Shown here in pieces: positions 53,438-62,970 of a stretch of 64,000 bases of DNA. Source of the stretch: an uncultured Ruegeria sp. Its GTDB lineage: Bacteria > Pseudomonadota > Alphaproteobacteria > Rhodobacterales > Rhodobacteraceae. The stretch is from positions 62,001 through 126,000 of the forward strand of contig NZ_CANMFF010000007.1 in NCBI RefSeq assembly GCF_947497005.1, written 5' to 3'. Made by a program: the position numbers and the translations under genes. The notes under the pieces were generated by a model, which saw only the letters and a program-made list of their open reading frames with translations, was not told the DNA's origin and did not search any database. Numbering within the stretch: the stretch's first letter is position 1; each line of letters begins with the position of its first letter.

Positions 53438-53463
53438 GAAATATTGGGCGTCGCGAAATATTG
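53438..53463. promoter_or_regulatory. Direct repeat upstream of ccr
   Basis: GAAATATTG occurs at 53438-53446 and again at 53455-53463, 17 bp apart start to start, 58-83 bp upstream of the ccr ATG. It may be a binding site for a regulator of the ethylmalonyl-CoA pathway; no regulator is identified. Confidence 0.35.
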
Positions 53464-53515
53464 CAACCGTTTTTGGCATCAGTTTGTAATTTTATGACCC
53501 AGCAGATGCAGAAAA

Positions 53516-54880
53516 CTATTGTGCAGATGCAGAATTGTCTCTGCCCGAGCCAACTCGGGCGGACGCTGCATAATACTCCAGAAGATCGCCGCGCTGACCT
53601 GAAACAGCAAGCATATCCCCCTGACGGCTCAGAATTCGGCGTTCGACCAGTTGATCCAAAGCATTTGATATTGCCCGCGAATTGTCCTTGGTTTGCGGGT
53701 CATCGCGCTCCATCATCTGTTGAACATGTGACAGTACATCTTTTTCAGACATCGGCCCGTTGTCGCGCACCAGCAAGCAAGCTGCAGGTGCCGGCACCAG
53801 CGGAATAGCGTGCTGGATGCGCTGCATCAGGGCCCGCGCCAAATCGGTCATCATGTCTTCTCGGCCCTCGGCCCGAAAGTCCTTCAGCGAAATCGGCTTC
53901 CCATACCGCACCGAAGCTAAACCAAATCGCTTGTATCGGCCGATCAAACGGCGCCAAAGCTGCTTGAGTATCCAGCGTGTGATCACACCGATCCGAGCCC
54001 GGAATCGTCGTTCCGTGCCAAGTGCTGCGCGGGTCAGGATGGTGTCTTCCAGCACGCGATCATAGTTCAATGCGACCGGGACAAACACCACGTCGCGCCC
54101 CTGAAGCGACGTTCCGTCCATAATGTACTTGAGCAAACCAAGCTTCGGGCGGGCAAGTGCTCCAGTCAGGCTCAACCCGCCCTCGGGGAACATGGCTTGC
54201 GTCACACCAGCTTCGGTTGCGTGGCGCACGTAGCTGGACAGGACCTGTCGATAAAGCTCGCTGCCGGATCTGCGTCGGATAAAATATGCCCCCATGGCGC
54301 GGATCAGACGGCTTAACGGCCAGACACGCGCCCACTCTCCAACCGCATATGACAGAGCCGACTGCTGCGCGGCCAGATAGGTGACCAGCACATAATCCAT
54401 GTTGCTCCGATGGTTCATGACAAAAACAACCGTTGCATCAGGATCGATATTCTTGACGGCCTCTTCGTCTTCGTAACTAAGCCGCACCTCGTAGAATGTA
54501 TTGCTCAGAAGTCGAGCCAGTCGGATTGCAAAGCTGAAATAGGCAAATGCTGAAAAGGAAGGCACGATCTCACGGGCGTAGCGGCGCGCCTTCTCAGAGG
54601 CGACGGCCTCGGGCATTCCGGATTCGCGGGCGTGCTGCTGCACCGCCTGCCCCACCTGCGGATCATAAATCAGCCGCTGTATCATATCGTGTCGACGCGC
54701 CAGCTTGAAGGGCTGGATCGGGCGTTGAAGTCGCTTGTTCAGACGAGAAACCGCGCGCTCCAACCGTCGACGGAAAAACCAGCGGACAGACGGGAACAGG
54801 AAATGCGATGCAAAAGTGACCATGGCAAAGACCACGATCAGCACGAAAAGCCAAATCGGAAGTTCCACGGTTTGCGTCAT
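53516..54880 (-). CDS. PlsB-like glycerol-3-phosphate/lysophosphatidate acyltransferase
   Basis: A 454-residue acyltransferase with one N-terminal transmembrane helix (LPIWLFVLIVVFAMVTFASHF). Acyltransferase motif I is MNHRSNMDYVL (NHxxxxD) near residue 157, motif III FPEGGLSLTG near residue 223, and VFVPVALNYDRVLED follows. This resembles the central domain of PlsB but is shorter than the 800-residue E. coli enzyme. It likely acts in phospholipid synthesis at the inner membrane. It is co-directional with ccr and divergent from ecm. Confidence 0.85.
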   Translation of the reverse strand: MTQTVELPIWLFVLIVVFAMVTFASHFLFPSVRWFFRRRLERAVSRLNKRLQRPIQPFKLARRHDMIQRLIYDPQVGQAVQQHARESGMPEAVASEKARRYAREIVPSFSAFAYFSFAIRLARLLSNTFYEVRLSYEDEEAVKNIDPDATVVFVMNHRSNMDYVLVTYLAAQQSALSYAVGEWARVWPLSRLIRAMGAYFIRRRSGSELYRQVLSSYVRHATEAGVTQAMFPEGGLSLTGALARPKLGLLKYIMDGTSLQGRDVVFVPVALNYDRVLEDTILTRAALGTERRFRARIGVITRWILKQLWRRLIGRYKRFGLASVRYGKPISLKDFRAEGREDMMTDLARALMQRIQHAIPLVPAPAACLLVRDNGPMSEKDVLSHVQQMMERDDPQTKDNSRAISNALDQLVERRILSRQGDMLAVSGQRGDLLEYYAASARVGSGRDNSASAQ

Positions 54881-54949
54881 GGCCGCACATTGCCATCAAT
54901 CGCAACCGCTCACAATCTGAACAATTGAAGGATGCCGCAACGCAGCGAA

Positions 54950-54978
54950 TTGACATGTCCCGAAAATTGCGCTTTAGA
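54950..54978 (+). promoter_or_regulatory. Candidate promoter of ecm
   Basis: Perfect -35 TTGACA (54950-54955), a 17-bp spacer and TTTAGA (54973-54978) lie 47 bp upstream of the ecm ATG. Confidence 0.5.
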
Positions 54979-55024
54979 ACCTCAGGACGAAATTTTATTG
55001 CCCATCGGAACACGAGGCCCCCAC

Positions 55025-56992
55025 ATGACGCAGACGCAGAAAGATCGCCCCTGGCTCATCCGAACCTATGCTGGTCATTCAACCGCCAAGGCCTCGAACG
55101 CACTCTACCGTGGCAACCTCGCCAAGGGCCAAACCGGCCTGTCGGTTGCCTTCGATCTGCCTACGCAAACCGGATATGACAGCGACCACACGCTGGCGCG
55201 CGGCGAAGTCGGCAAGGTGGGTGTACCGGTCTGCCATCTGGGTGACATGCGAGTTTTGTTCGAGCAGATTCCACTGGAACAGATGAATACGTCGATGACG
55301 ATCAATGCGACAGCGCCTTGGTTGCTTGCGCTTTATATCGCAGTGGCCGAGGAACAGGGCGCGGATGTTTCGAAACTGCAGGGCACGGTTCAGAACGACC
55401 TGATCAAAGAGTATCTGAGCCGCGGTACATATGTTTGCCCACCGAAACCGTCACTGAAGATGATCGCGGACGTGGCCGAGTATTGCTATACCAACGTTCC
55501 CAAATGGAACCCGATGAATGTCTGTTCCTATCACCTGCAAGAAGCCGGCGCGACGCCTGAACAGGAACTGGCTTATGCTCTGGCCACGGCCATCGCTGTT
55601 CTGGACGAGTTGCGCCCGCGTGTTCCGGCCGAGGATTTCCCCGCGCTATGTGGCCGAATTTCGTTCTTTGTGAATGCGGGCATCCGTTTTGTCACCGAAA
55701 TGTGCAAAATGCGAGCCTTTGTCGATCTTTGGGATGAGATCCTGCAACAACGTTATGGCGTCGAGAACCCGAAGTTCCGTCGATTCCGTTATGGCGTACA
55801 GGTGAACTCGTTGGGTCTGACTGAGCAGCAGCCAGAAAACAACGTCTACCGCATCCTGATCGAGATGTTGGCCGTAACCCTGTCGAAAAACGCACGTGCG
55901 CGCGCCGTTCAATTGCCTGCCTGGAACGAGGCGCTTGGCCTGCCGCGTCCCTGGGATCAGCAATGGTCGATGCGGATGCAGCAAATTCTGGCCTATGAAA
56001 CCGATCTGCTGGAATTCGATGACTTGTTCGATGGCAACCCGGCCGTCGATGCCAAGGTCGAAGAGCTGAAAGAAGGTGCGCGAGCTGAGTTGGCAAATCT
56101 GGATTCTATGGGCGGCGCTGTCGCATCAATTGAATATATGAAATCCCGGCTTGTGGATTCCAACGCCGAGCGCCTGAACAGGATCGAACGCAACGAAACT
56201 GTTGTTGTTGGTGTAAACAAATGGATGGACGGAGAGGCCTCGCCGCTGCAAACCGAAGATGGCGGTATCATGGTCGTTGATCCGGCCGTAGAACAGGACC
56301 AGATTGACCGCCTGAACGCGTGGCGTGCCGAACGGGACGAGGCGACAGTTGCGGCAACCTTGGCGTCGTTGCGCGAAGCGGCACAAACCGGGGCGAATAT
56401 TATGGAGCCGTCCATCGCCGCCGCGAAGGCAGGTGTGACAACGGGCGAGTGGGCGGAAGAGATGCGCAAGGTCTACGGCACCTATCGCGGCCCGACGGGC
56501 GTCTCTGGATCTGTTTCCAACAAAACCGAAGGGTTGGACGACCTGCGTGCCGCCGTTGATGCCGTCAGCGATAAGTTGGGCCGCCGTCTGAAGTTTCTGG
56601 TGGGCAAACCCGGCCTGGACGGCCATTCTAACGGCGCCGAACAGATTGCATTCCGTGCCCGCGATTGCGGTATGGACATCAGCTATGAGGGCATTCGCCT
56701 GACGCCAGAGGAAATCGTCGCAGCCGCCCGCGAAGATGACGCGCATGTCATTGGATTGTCGATCCTGTCCGGAAGCCACCTGCCCTTGGTCGAAGACGTA
56801 TTAGAGCGTCTGCGGAAGGCCGGGCTGGCTCATGTTCCTGTGGTGGTTGGCGGCATTATTCCGGATGAAGATGCCGAAAAAATGAAAACCATGGGCGTTG
56901 CCAAGGTTTATACTCCAAAAAACTTCGAACTTAATGCGATCATGGGCGATATTGTAACGCTGGTAGACCCCAAAAACCTCGCGGCCGAGTAA
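55025..56992 (+). CDS. ecm: (2R)-ethylmalonyl-CoA mutase (MeaA)
   Basis: B12-dependent isomerisation of ethylmalonyl-CoA to methylsuccinyl-CoA, next in the ethylmalonyl-CoA pathway after Ccr and its epimerase. 655 residues: substrate-binding TIM barrel (KGQTGLSVAFDLPTQTGYDSD), then a C-terminal cobalamin domain with GKPGLDGHSNGAEQIA, where DGHSNG is the base-off/His-on DxHxxG motif. VVVGGIIPDED follows near the end. The ATG at 55025 (MTQTQKDRPW) fits the family; the frame extends upstream without support. Confidence 0.95.
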   Translation: MTQTQKDRPWLIRTYAGHSTAKASNALYRGNLAKGQTGLSVAFDLPTQTGYDSDHTLARGEVGKVGVPVCHLGDMRVLFEQIPLEQMNTSMTINATAPWLLALYIAVAEEQGADVSKLQGTVQNDLIKEYLSRGTYVCPPKPSLKMIADVAEYCYTNVPKWNPMNVCSYHLQEAGATPEQELAYALATAIAVLDELRPRVPAEDFPALCGRISFFVNAGIRFVTEMCKMRAFVDLWDEILQQRYGVENPKFRRFRYGVQVNSLGLTEQQPENNVYRILIEMLAVTLSKNARARAVQLPAWNEALGLPRPWDQQWSMRMQQILAYETDLLEFDDLFDGNPAVDAKVEELKEGARAELANLDSMGGAVASIEYMKSRLVDSNAERLNRIERNETVVVGVNKWMDGEASPLQTEDGGIMVVDPAVEQDQIDRLNAWRAERDEATVAATLASLREAAQTGANIMEPSIAAAKAGVTTGEWAEEMRKVYGTYRGPTGVSGSVSNKTEGLDDLRAAVDAVSDKLGRRLKFLVGKPGLDGHSNGAEQIAFRARDCGMDISYEGIRLTPEEIVAAAREDDAHVIGLSILSGSHLPLVEDVLERLRKAGLAHVPVVVGGIIPDEDAEKMKTMGVAKVYTPKNFELNAIMGDIVTLVDPKNLAAE

Positions 56993-57068
56993 CTGAGGCT
57001 TTAGGACCTTTTTTCCCCGTTTCTTTCCCTTAGATATTTGGGATGGAATAAACAGTTTTTTGGAATTA

Positions 57069-57090
57069 CGGTGCGCGCTCATGTGCGCCG
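57069..57090 (+). promoter_or_regulatory. 5'-UTR hairpin before the H-NS-family gene
   Basis: CGGTGCGC (57069-57076) pairs with GTGCGCCG (57083-57090) through eight pairs, two of them G-U, around a 6-nt loop, 23 bp upstream of the ATG. It leaves the GGAGAAGA site free. Confidence 0.35.
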
Positions 57091-57113
57091 CAATCTAAAA
57101 CTAATGGAGAAGA

Positions 57114-57434
57114 ATGATGGGGATCAATGTTGGACAAATGTCCCGTAAAGACCTATTGGCTTTGCGAAGTGATGTTGAAAAAGCTCTGGTAAGCGCCGAA
57201 AAGCGCGAACGTAAGGAAGCCTTGCAGGCAGCCGAAAAGGCGGCAGCGGAATTCGGTTTTTCACTGTCTGAACTGTCTGGCGAAGCACCACGCGGTGCAA
57301 AACCTACGAAAACAAAAGCAAAATACCGCAACCCTGCAAATCCCGAGCAAACCTGGACAGGCCGTGGCCGCAAGCCCCAATGGGTGCATGACGCGCTGAA
57401 GGCAGGTGCAGATATTTCTGATTTGGAAATCTGA
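57114..57434 (+). CDS. H-NS-family DNA-binding protein, HvrA-like
   Basis: A 106-residue nucleoid-associated protein. The N-terminal half is a charged helical oligomerisation region (LLALRSDVEKALVSAEKRERK). The C-terminal DNA-binding motif is QTWTGRGRKPQWVHDAL, matching the H-NS/HvrA loop that reads the minor groove. Two consecutive ATGs (57114, 57117) can serve as the start after GGAGAAGA. The gene and its flanks are less GC-rich than the rest of the window. It lies 18 bp before deoD. Confidence 0.92.
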   Translation: MMGINVGQMSRKDLLALRSDVEKALVSAEKRERKEALQAAEKAAAEFGFSLSELSGEAPRGAKPTKTKAKYRNPANPEQTWTGRGRKPQWVHDALKAGADISDLEI

Positions 57435-57452
57435 TCAGAGCGTTTTGGTAAA

Positions 57453-58163
57453 ATGACAATTCATATTGGCGCTGAAAGAGGCGAAATTGCAGAAACCGTT
57501 CTTTTGCCTGGTGATCCTTATCGGGCAAAATGGGCGGCTGAGACGTTTCTGGACGACGTAAAACAGGTCAATAACGTTCGGGGAATGCTTGGCTTTACCG
57601 GAAATTGGAAGGGAAATCCTGTAACGGTACAGGGAAGTGGCATGGGAATGCCTTCTCTTTCCATTTACGTAAACGAATTGATACGGGACTATGATGCAAG
57701 AACCCTAATCCGCATTGGATCATGCGGGGGGATGCAGGACAGCGTCAATATTCGTGATGTAATTCTGGCTATGACATCAACCACGCTGAGCACACCGTCG
57801 CGCGGTATCATGAAAGAGCTCAACTTTGCCCCCTGCGCCGACTGGGACTTGTTGCAGGGTGCAGCAGCAGCGGCGGCGGCAAAGGGAACGCCGACCCATG
57901 TTGGCGGAATCTACTCTTCAGATGTTTTCTATGATGAGCGCCCGGATCTGAATGAACAGATGGTACGTCACGGCATACTGGGCGTCGAGATGGAAGCGGC
58001 CGAGCTGTATATACTGGCGGCGCGTCACAAATGCCGCGCTCTGGCCGTACTCACTGTTTCCGATCACCTGTTGACCGGAGAAGCTCTGCCTTCATCTGAA
58101 CGAGAGAGCAGCTTTGGCGATATGGTGGAAATCGCACTTACAGCGGCCTTCCCGAACGGCTGA
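57453..58163 (+). CDS. deoD: Purine-nucleoside phosphorylase, DeoD type
   Basis: Phosphorolysis of purine (deoxy)nucleosides to base and (deoxy)ribose-1-phosphate. 236 residues, hexameric DeoD family. It begins [21 protein letters not shown], with [25 protein letters not shown] (phosphate site) and [10 protein letters not shown] (sugar/base site). ATG at 57453 follows the H-NS-like gene by 18 bp. It could use nucleosides imported by the BMP transporter elsewhere in this window. Confidence 0.96.
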   Translation: MTIHIGAERGEIAETVLLPGDPYRAKWAAETFLDDVKQVNNVRGMLGFTGNWKGNPVTVQGSGMGMPSLSIYVNELIRDYDARTLIRIGSCGGMQDSVNIRDVILAMTSTTLSTPSRGIMKELNFAPCADWDLLQGAAAAAAAKGTPTHVGGIYSSDVFYDERPDLNEQMVRHGILGVEMEAAELYILAARHKCRALAVLTVSDHLLTGEALPSSERESSFGDMVEIALTAAFPNG

Positions 58164-58170
58164 CTTAGTG

Positions 58171-58189
58171 AAGGTGCCCCACGGCACTT
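58171..58189. terminator. Hairpin between convergent deoD and DUF1989 gene
   Basis: AAGGTGCC (58171-58178) pairs with GGCACTT (58183-58189) with one bulged G and a CCAC loop, directly after the deoD stop and before the convergent stop at 58197. No T-run. Confidence 0.4.
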
Positions 58190-58196
58190 GCCAGAC

Positions 58197-59060
58197 TCAA
58201 CGCCCGTGCGTGCGATCGTAACCATTGCGCGCCGGGCTTTCCCAACCTTCCAGATCTCTGTCCGCCGGGGCGAACACTTCGACCAGCAAGGGATGGCAAG
58301 AGGCGGTGTCCGAGGAATGCTCGGACGAACAATCACCTCCTGGGCAGGCACTGAGATTGCCCAGCAGATCAATCTCTGCAAAAAACTCCAGATAGTCACC
58401 GGGACGCACGGGCGAGGCCTTCATGAAATACTCGCCTGTATCGCGCGTGAAACCTGTGCACATAAAGACATTCAAAACGTCGTGCACGGCAGGCTCAGCT
58501 TCGCCCAACGGAATACTCAAGTGATCCGCCAACGCACGGGTAAGGTTGGAGTGGCAGCAATGGTGGTATTGCGTGCCTGACAACAGGTTGCCCGTATACG
58601 GATCGCACCGCGTGCCGATCACGTCATGAACCGATCCGCCATAGGCATCGATCCCATACCAGTCCAGAGTATCCGAAATGATCGTGGCCATCGGACGTAG
58701 GTGAGGGAAACTGGACCACATCCGCTCTCCGGTGGTCAGGTGTGTGCCATGCAACGCCCGGGTTTTCCCCGAATAGAACCGCTCGGACAAGTCGTTGCGG
58801 TTCCAGAGGTTCAGATCACCAACCTGCGGCCCGTCGACCGACGTGATGCGAAAGAAATGCCCGGCAGGAACTTCAAAACAGCGCGCATCGCGCGGAGGAA
58901 CCAGCACTTCGCTGGTTTTAACTGCGTGTTCGCGCTGTGATCTGATCCACATCAAATCGGGTTGCGGCAATGCATCGTTCGGGTAGCAAATGACCGGGGC
59001 AACCGCACGTCGGGCATCGGCGTCCTCAGGTGGGCAGGTGGTGTTTTCAGAACCGGTCAT
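58197..59060 (-). CDS. DUF1989 / urea-carboxylase-associated-family protein
   Basis: A 287-residue soluble protein of the DUF1989 family, found near urea amidolyase and related nitrogen genes in many bacteria. It contains VPAGHFFRITSVDGPQVGDLNLWN, the THLTTGERMWS stretch, and a cysteine-rich SACPGGDCS segment followed by HPLLVEVF. Here no urea carboxylase genes adjoin it. The biochemical role is not settled, so I give only the family. It converges with deoD. Confidence 0.87.
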   Translation of the reverse strand: MTGSENTTCPPEDADARRAVAPVICYPNDALPQPDLMWIRSQREHAVKTSEVLVPPRDARCFEVPAGHFFRITSVDGPQVGDLNLWNRNDLSERFYSGKTRALHGTHLTTGERMWSSFPHLRPMATIISDTLDWYGIDAYGGSVHDVIGTRCDPYTGNLLSGTQYHHCCHSNLTRALADHLSIPLGEAEPAVHDVLNVFMCTGFTRDTGEYFMKASPVRPGDYLEFFAEIDLLGNLSACPGGDCSSEHSSDTASCHPLLVEVFAPADRDLEGWESPARNGYDRTHGR

Positions 59061-59105
59061 ACGGGGCAGAGTGGCGTATTATTCAACCCGCGAAAAGTCA
59101 TAATT

Positions 59106-59300
59106 TTACGGATCTTTTGCCTTCAAACATCGCAATGGTTGGTCTTGGGCAGTAATCTCGGCTCCGCAGAAGCTACACCGCCATACGCCATGGCTTTTGT
59201 CTTGCCGCCACCGACAATCTCGTGTCAGCGCTGAATGGCGCGCGCGCCAGAAAAAATAGGCGAACACTCCGGTCGCCAGAAGAAGCAGAAGAACAGGCAT
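59106..59300 (-). CDS. Small membrane protein with zinc-ribbon-like cysteines
   Basis: A 64-residue protein: one N-terminal membrane helix (PVLLLLLATGVFAYFFW), a basic linker, then a cysteine pattern C-x10-C-x2-C-x11-C (DCRW, WRCSFCGAE, LRC) like a small zinc ribbon. The ATG at 59300 has GAGGA unusually close to it. I do not know its function. Composition and motif make it likely real. Confidence 0.62.
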   Translation of the reverse strand: MPVLLLLLATGVFAYFFWRARHSALTRDCRWRQDKSHGVWRCSFCGAEITAQDQPLRCLKAKDP

Positions 59301-59350
59301 TCCTCTGCTTTGCTGATTAACGGACGCTTTTCAAGTGCCGCAGCCCGTTA

Positions 59351-59491
59351 TCAGGCCGCGTTTGCGTATTCGAACAGCTCGGGTTCCTTGTCGGCCTGAA
59401 CCGGCTCTGGCGTGTAATAAGCCCATGCCTGTTCAAGCAGTTTCAGTGCCTCTTGGGCGTCGACTTTCTGTTTGGATGTCGCTGTGCTCAT
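59351..59491 (-). CDS. 46-residue small protein of unknown function
   Basis: A short frame beginning MSTATSKQKVD, continuing through EALKLLEQAWAYYTPEPV and ending in an acidic, aromatic tail (LFEYANAA). AGGA lies 8 bp upstream of the ATG. Composition is that of a genuine small cytosolic protein: a charged helix followed by an aromatic/proline segment. It is downstream of the sdhB terminator, so it probably has its own promoter. A perfect 8-bp inverted repeat surrounds the upstream region (59493-59522). Confidence 0.7.
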   Translation of the reverse strand: MSTATSKQKVDAQEALKLLEQAWAYYTPEPVQADKEPELFEYANAA

Positions 59492-59492
59492 T

Positions 59493-59522
59493 GGAGTGAT
59501 CCTGACTTAATCTCATCACTCC
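59493..59522. promoter_or_regulatory. Inverted repeat before the 46-residue gene
   Basis: GGAGTGAT (59493-59500) and ATCACTCC (59515-59522) are exact reverse complements with 14 bp between, directly upstream of the small gene's ATG. It could be an operator or an RNA hairpin near the AGGA site. Confidence 0.45.
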
Positions 59523-59531
59523 TCCCTGATC

Positions 59532-59567
59532 AAAAAATAAGGCAACACAGCCGGGGCTGCATCGCCT
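59532..59567 (-). terminator. Rho-independent terminator of the sdh operon
   Basis: On the minus strand AGGCGATGCAGCC (59567-59555) pairs with GGCTGTGTTGCCT (59552-59540): a 13-bp stem with three G-U pairs, immediately followed by TATTTTTTG (59539-59531). It is 46 bp past the sdhB stop. Confidence 0.9.
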
Positions 59568-59612
59568 AATTTTGCAAGTTGGACATGCGCTTATCGCAAA
59601 CCGACTTCGCGC

Positions 59613-60392
59613 TTAAACTGCGCGTTCGACCATCATCTTCTTGATTTCAGCAATCGCCTTGGCAGGGTTCAGACCTTTCGGGCAGGTCTTGGCGCAGTTC
59701 ATGATGGTGTGGCAGCGATAGAGCTTGAACGGATCTTCCAGCTCGTCCAGACGCTCACCCGTGGCTTCATCCCGGCTGTCGATGATCCAGCGATAAGCGT
59801 GCAGCAACGCGGCGGGGCCAAGATACCGATCGCCGTTCCACCAGTAGCTGGGGCAAGATGTCGAGCAACTGGCGCACATCACGCATTCATACAGACCATC
59901 CAGCTTTTTTCGGTCCTCGATCGACTGCTTCCATTCCTTCGCAGGGCGGTTGGTCTTGGTTTCCAGCCATGGCATGATCGAGGCATGCTGGGCATAGAAA
60001 TGGGTCAGGTCAGGGATCAGGTCCTTGACCACCGGCATGTGCGGCAGCGGATAGATCTTCACGTCGCCTTTGATTTCGTCCATGCCATAGATACAGGCCA
60101 GCGTGTTGATCCCGTCGATATTCATCGCGCAGGAGCCACAGATGCCCTCGCGACAGGATCGGCGGAAGGTCAACGTGGGATCGATCTCGTTCTTGATCTT
60201 GATCAGCGCGTCCAGAACCATCGGACCGCACGTGTCCATGTCGACGAAATAGGTGTCGACACGCGGGTTTTGACCGTCATCAGGGTTCCAGCGATAGATC
60301 TGGAACTTGCGCACATTGGTGGCGCCGTCTGGCTTGGGCCAGGTCTTACCGGTTGTTATCCGGGAATTCTTGGGCAGGGTCAGTTGAACCAT
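59613..60392 (-). CDS. sdhB: Succinate dehydrogenase iron-sulfur subunit
   Basis: Carries electrons from the SdhA flavin to ubiquinone at the inner membrane. 259 residues. [2Fe-2S] cysteines are in [15 protein letters not shown] and the later TLAC; the [4Fe-4S] motif is [12 protein letters not shown]; the [3Fe-4S] ligands follow in [14 protein letters not shown]. The ATG at 60392 has GGAGAA upstream. It is last in the sdh operon, separated from sdhA by a sulfotransferase-like gene. Confidence 0.97.
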   Translation of the reverse strand: MVQLTLPKNSRITTGKTWPKPDGATNVRKFQIYRWNPDDGQNPRVDTYFVDMDTCGPMVLDALIKIKNEIDPTLTFRRSCREGICGSCAMNIDGINTLACIYGMDEIKGDVKIYPLPHMPVVKDLIPDLTHFYAQHASIMPWLETKTNRPAKEWKQSIEDRKKLDGLYECVMCASCSTSCPSYWWNGDRYLGPAALLHAYRWIIDSRDEATGERLDELEDPFKLYRCHTIMNCAKTCPKGLNPAKAIAEIKKMMVERAV

Positions 60393-60423
60393 GTCAATTC
60401 TCCATTCAGCACAAGGCCGCCTT

Positions 60424-61050
60424 TCAGCCTGTCCGGGCGCGCTGGGACGCCCCTCGGTTATAATGCCCCCAATGGGCAATGTTCACGTCAAAATCCGGCG
60501 AGAGCCAGTCTACAACTCTTTGCGGATCGTCCTGATCGATATCAAAGCGCAAGAAGCGCGGGTTGCCGTCGAAATAAGCTTCGACCTCGATATGGTGCAC
60601 GTCGTACATGTGCACCCAACCCTGTTTCACCTCATCAACTGTCTGACCATTTGCCTTGCAGCATCGTGCAAGATAACCGCCTTTGGAATGGCTGGCACGG
60701 GACGCGATCCAGTCATCCCGGTTTCGCGTGTTCAGCAAAAAGTAAGCGTCCGGGTACGCCGCGTGCAGGTCCCGGAACAATCGCGCACCGTCCAGCATGA
60801 CGCGTGAATTGACAAAGGCGATGTCGGTGAAGGCGCGTACTGCTCCAAAGCCGCTCAGTGGTTTTCGCCCCATGGCAATGTTGGTCATCATGAGATGAGC
60901 AAGGTTCTGACCCTGATCATCTTCCCAATGCACCGAGGGAATTCCACTGTTTTGAAACAACTTGTGGAAGGACGTCGTCGCACATCGGTTCAAACCGATC
61001 AGGATTATCTTGGGATCGATTTTCCCAGTGTTCAGAACCTCAACCGTCAT
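60424..61050 (-). CDS. Sulfotransferase-family protein inside the sdh operon
   Basis: About 208 residues. The N-terminal [18 protein letters not shown] resembles the PAPS 5'-phosphosulfate loop of sulfotransferases (normally KTGTTSL-like), and [11 protein letters not shown] plus [16 protein letters not shown] resembles the 3'-phosphate region. Substrate and activity are unknown. It starts at ATG 61050 (GTG at 61068 possible), lies 96 bp after sdhA and 31 bp before sdhB on the same strand, and no promoter or terminator is evident around it, so it is probably in the sdh transcript. Confidence 0.75.
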   Translation of the reverse strand: MTVEVLNTGKIDPKIILIGLNRCATTSFHKLFQNSGIPSVHWEDDQGQNLAHLMMTNIAMGRKPLSGFGAVRAFTDIAFVNSRVMLDGARLFRDLHAAYPDAYFLLNTRNRDDWIASRASHSKGGYLARCCKANGQTVDEVKQGWVHMYDVHHIEVEAYFDGNPRFLRFDIDQDDPQRVVDWLSPDFDVNIAHWGHYNRGASQRARTG

Positions 61051-61146
61051 AGCAGGCACCGGACGCACGCCATCCGCTGGCCAAGAGCCTCAGCGATGTT
61101 CGTCGGTATTTGGCGCCTACACACCATTGCCTGATTTCCCAGCCCC

Positions 61147-62952
61147 TTAGAAGGTCCGCGCCTTGGGCGCGATTTTCTGCAGGCTGATGCCGCCTTCCGC
61201 TTCCGACGTCAGCGGATCGACAACGACCGGGCGATAGCTGAGGTCAACTTTGTTGCCCTCAACACGCGAAACAGTGTGGACCCGCCAGTTTTCGTCATCG
61301 CGTGCCGTGAAATCTTCGTGCGCGTGGGCGCCGCGGGATTCCTTGCGTGCTTCGGCGCCTACGATGGTCGCCAGCGCACTGGGCATCAGATTGGTCAACT
61401 CCAGCGTCTCCATCAGGTCGCTGTTCCAGACCAGCGAGCGGTCGGTGACTTTCAGGTCATCCATCTTGGCAGCGATCGCCGTCATCTTCTCGACGCCTTC
61501 GGCCATGGTCTTGGCGGTGCGGAATACCGCCGCGTCCGCCTGCATGGTCTTTTGCATCTCAAGCCGCAGATCGGCGGTCGGGATCGAACCGCTGGCGTTG
61601 CGCGCCACATCGAAACGGTCGAACGCCTTATCGACCGACGCCTGGTTCAGAACCGGGTTGGCAGCTTCAGCGTCCACGACTTTCCCAGCCCGAATCGCCG
61701 CCGCACGACCAAAGACCACAAGGTCAATCAGCGAGTTTGACCCCAGCCGGTTCGCACCGTGGACCGAAGCACAGCCCGCTTCGCCAACGGCCATCAGGCC
61801 CGGCACAACAGCGGTTGGGTTCTCGGTTGTGGGGTTCAGAACCTCGCCCCAATAGTTCGTCGGGATACCGCCCATATTGTAATGCACGGTCGGCAAGACC
61901 GGGATCGGTTCCTTGGTCACATCCACACCGGCAAAAACGCGCGCCGATTCCGAAATTCCCGGCAGACGTTCGGCCAAAGCCTCGGCTGGCAGGTGGCTCA
62001 GGTTCAAATGGATATGGTCCCCATCATCCCCGTGACCGCGCCCTTCGCGAATTTCCATGGTCATTGATCGCGAGACATAGTCGCGTGGCGCGAGGTCCTT
62101 GTACTGGGGCGCGTAACGCTCCATGAACCGTTCGCCTTCCGAGTTGGTCAGGTAACCGCCTTCACCACGGGCGCCTTCGGTAATCAGGCAGCCAGAACCG
62201 TAGATGCCGGTCGGGTGAAACTGCACAAACTCCATATCCTGCAACGCCAGACCTGCACGGGCCACCATGCCGCCGCCATCACCTGTACATGTATGGGCCG
62301 AGGTCGCGCTGAAATATGCCCGGCCGTAACCACCGGTCGCCAGCACCACCATCTTGGCGTTGAACACGTGCATGGTGCCATCGTCCAGCTTCCAGCAGAC
62401 GACGCCCTGACATTGACCATCCTCGGACATGATCAGGTCAATAGCGAAATACTCGATATAGAATTCAGCGTTGTTCTTCAGCGACTGGCCATACAACGTA
62501 TGCAGGATCGCATGACCCGTTCGGTCGGCGGCGGCACAGGTGCGCTGTACTGCGGGGCCTTCACCGAATTCGGTGGTGTGACCACCAAAGGGGCGCTGAT
62601 AGATCTTGCCTTCCTCGGTGCGGCTGAAAGGCACACCATAATGTTCCAGCTCGTACACCGCCTTGGGTGCCTCACGTGCCAGGTATTCCATCGCGTCAGT
62701 GTCGCCCAGCCAGTCCGAGCCCTTGACCGTGTCATACATGTGCCACTGCCAGTTGTCCGGGCCCATATTCGACAGCGACGCGGCGATGCCACCCTGTGCT
62801 GCCACTGTATGAGAACGGGTCGGGAACACCTTGGTCACGCAGGCCGTACGTAGCCCTTGCTCTGCCATACCCAGCGTTGCCCGCAGACCGGCCCCACCGG
62901 CACCAACAACGACCACGTCATATTCATGCGTTTCGTATTCGTATGCAGCCAT
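61147..62952 (-). CDS. sdhA: Succinate dehydrogenase flavoprotein subunit
   Basis: Oxidises succinate to fumarate with covalently bound FAD. 601 residues. FAD motif [15 protein letters not shown]; covalent-FAD His at about residue 48 in [11 protein letters not shown]; substrate segments [21 protein letters not shown] and the [10 protein letters not shown] stretch near residue 400. Length and domain order are normal. It follows sdhD by 18 bp. Confidence 0.98.
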   Translation of the reverse strand: MAAYEYETHEYDVVVVGAGGAGLRATLGMAEQGLRTACVTKVFPTRSHTVAAQGGIAASLSNMGPDNWQWHMYDTVKGSDWLGDTDAMEYLAREAPKAVYELEHYGVPFSRTEEGKIYQRPFGGHTTEFGEGPAVQRTCAAADRTGHAILHTLYGQSLKNNAEFYIEYFAIDLIMSEDGQCQGVVCWKLDDGTMHVFNAKMVVLATGGYGRAYFSATSAHTCTGDGGGMVARAGLALQDMEFVQFHPTGIYGSGCLITEGARGEGGYLTNSEGERFMERYAPQYKDLAPRDYVSRSMTMEIREGRGHGDDGDHIHLNLSHLPAEALAERLPGISESARVFAGVDVTKEPIPVLPTVHYNMGGIPTNYWGEVLNPTTENPTAVVPGLMAVGEAGCASVHGANRLGSNSLIDLVVFGRAAAIRAGKVVDAEAANPVLNQASVDKAFDRFDVARNASGSIPTADLRLEMQKTMQADAAVFRTAKTMAEGVEKMTAIAAKMDDLKVTDRSLVWNSDLMETLELTNLMPSALATIVGAEARKESRGAHAHEDFTARDDENWRVHTVSRVEGNKVDLSYRPVVVDPLTSEAEGGISLQKIAPKARTF

Positions 62953-62970
62953 TTCTTTCAGCTCCGGGAA

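Noticed and set aside
57000..57020. Terminator of ecm at the CCTTTTTTCC run
   Set aside because: A T-run is present, but the preceding sequence gives only a 3-4 bp stem.
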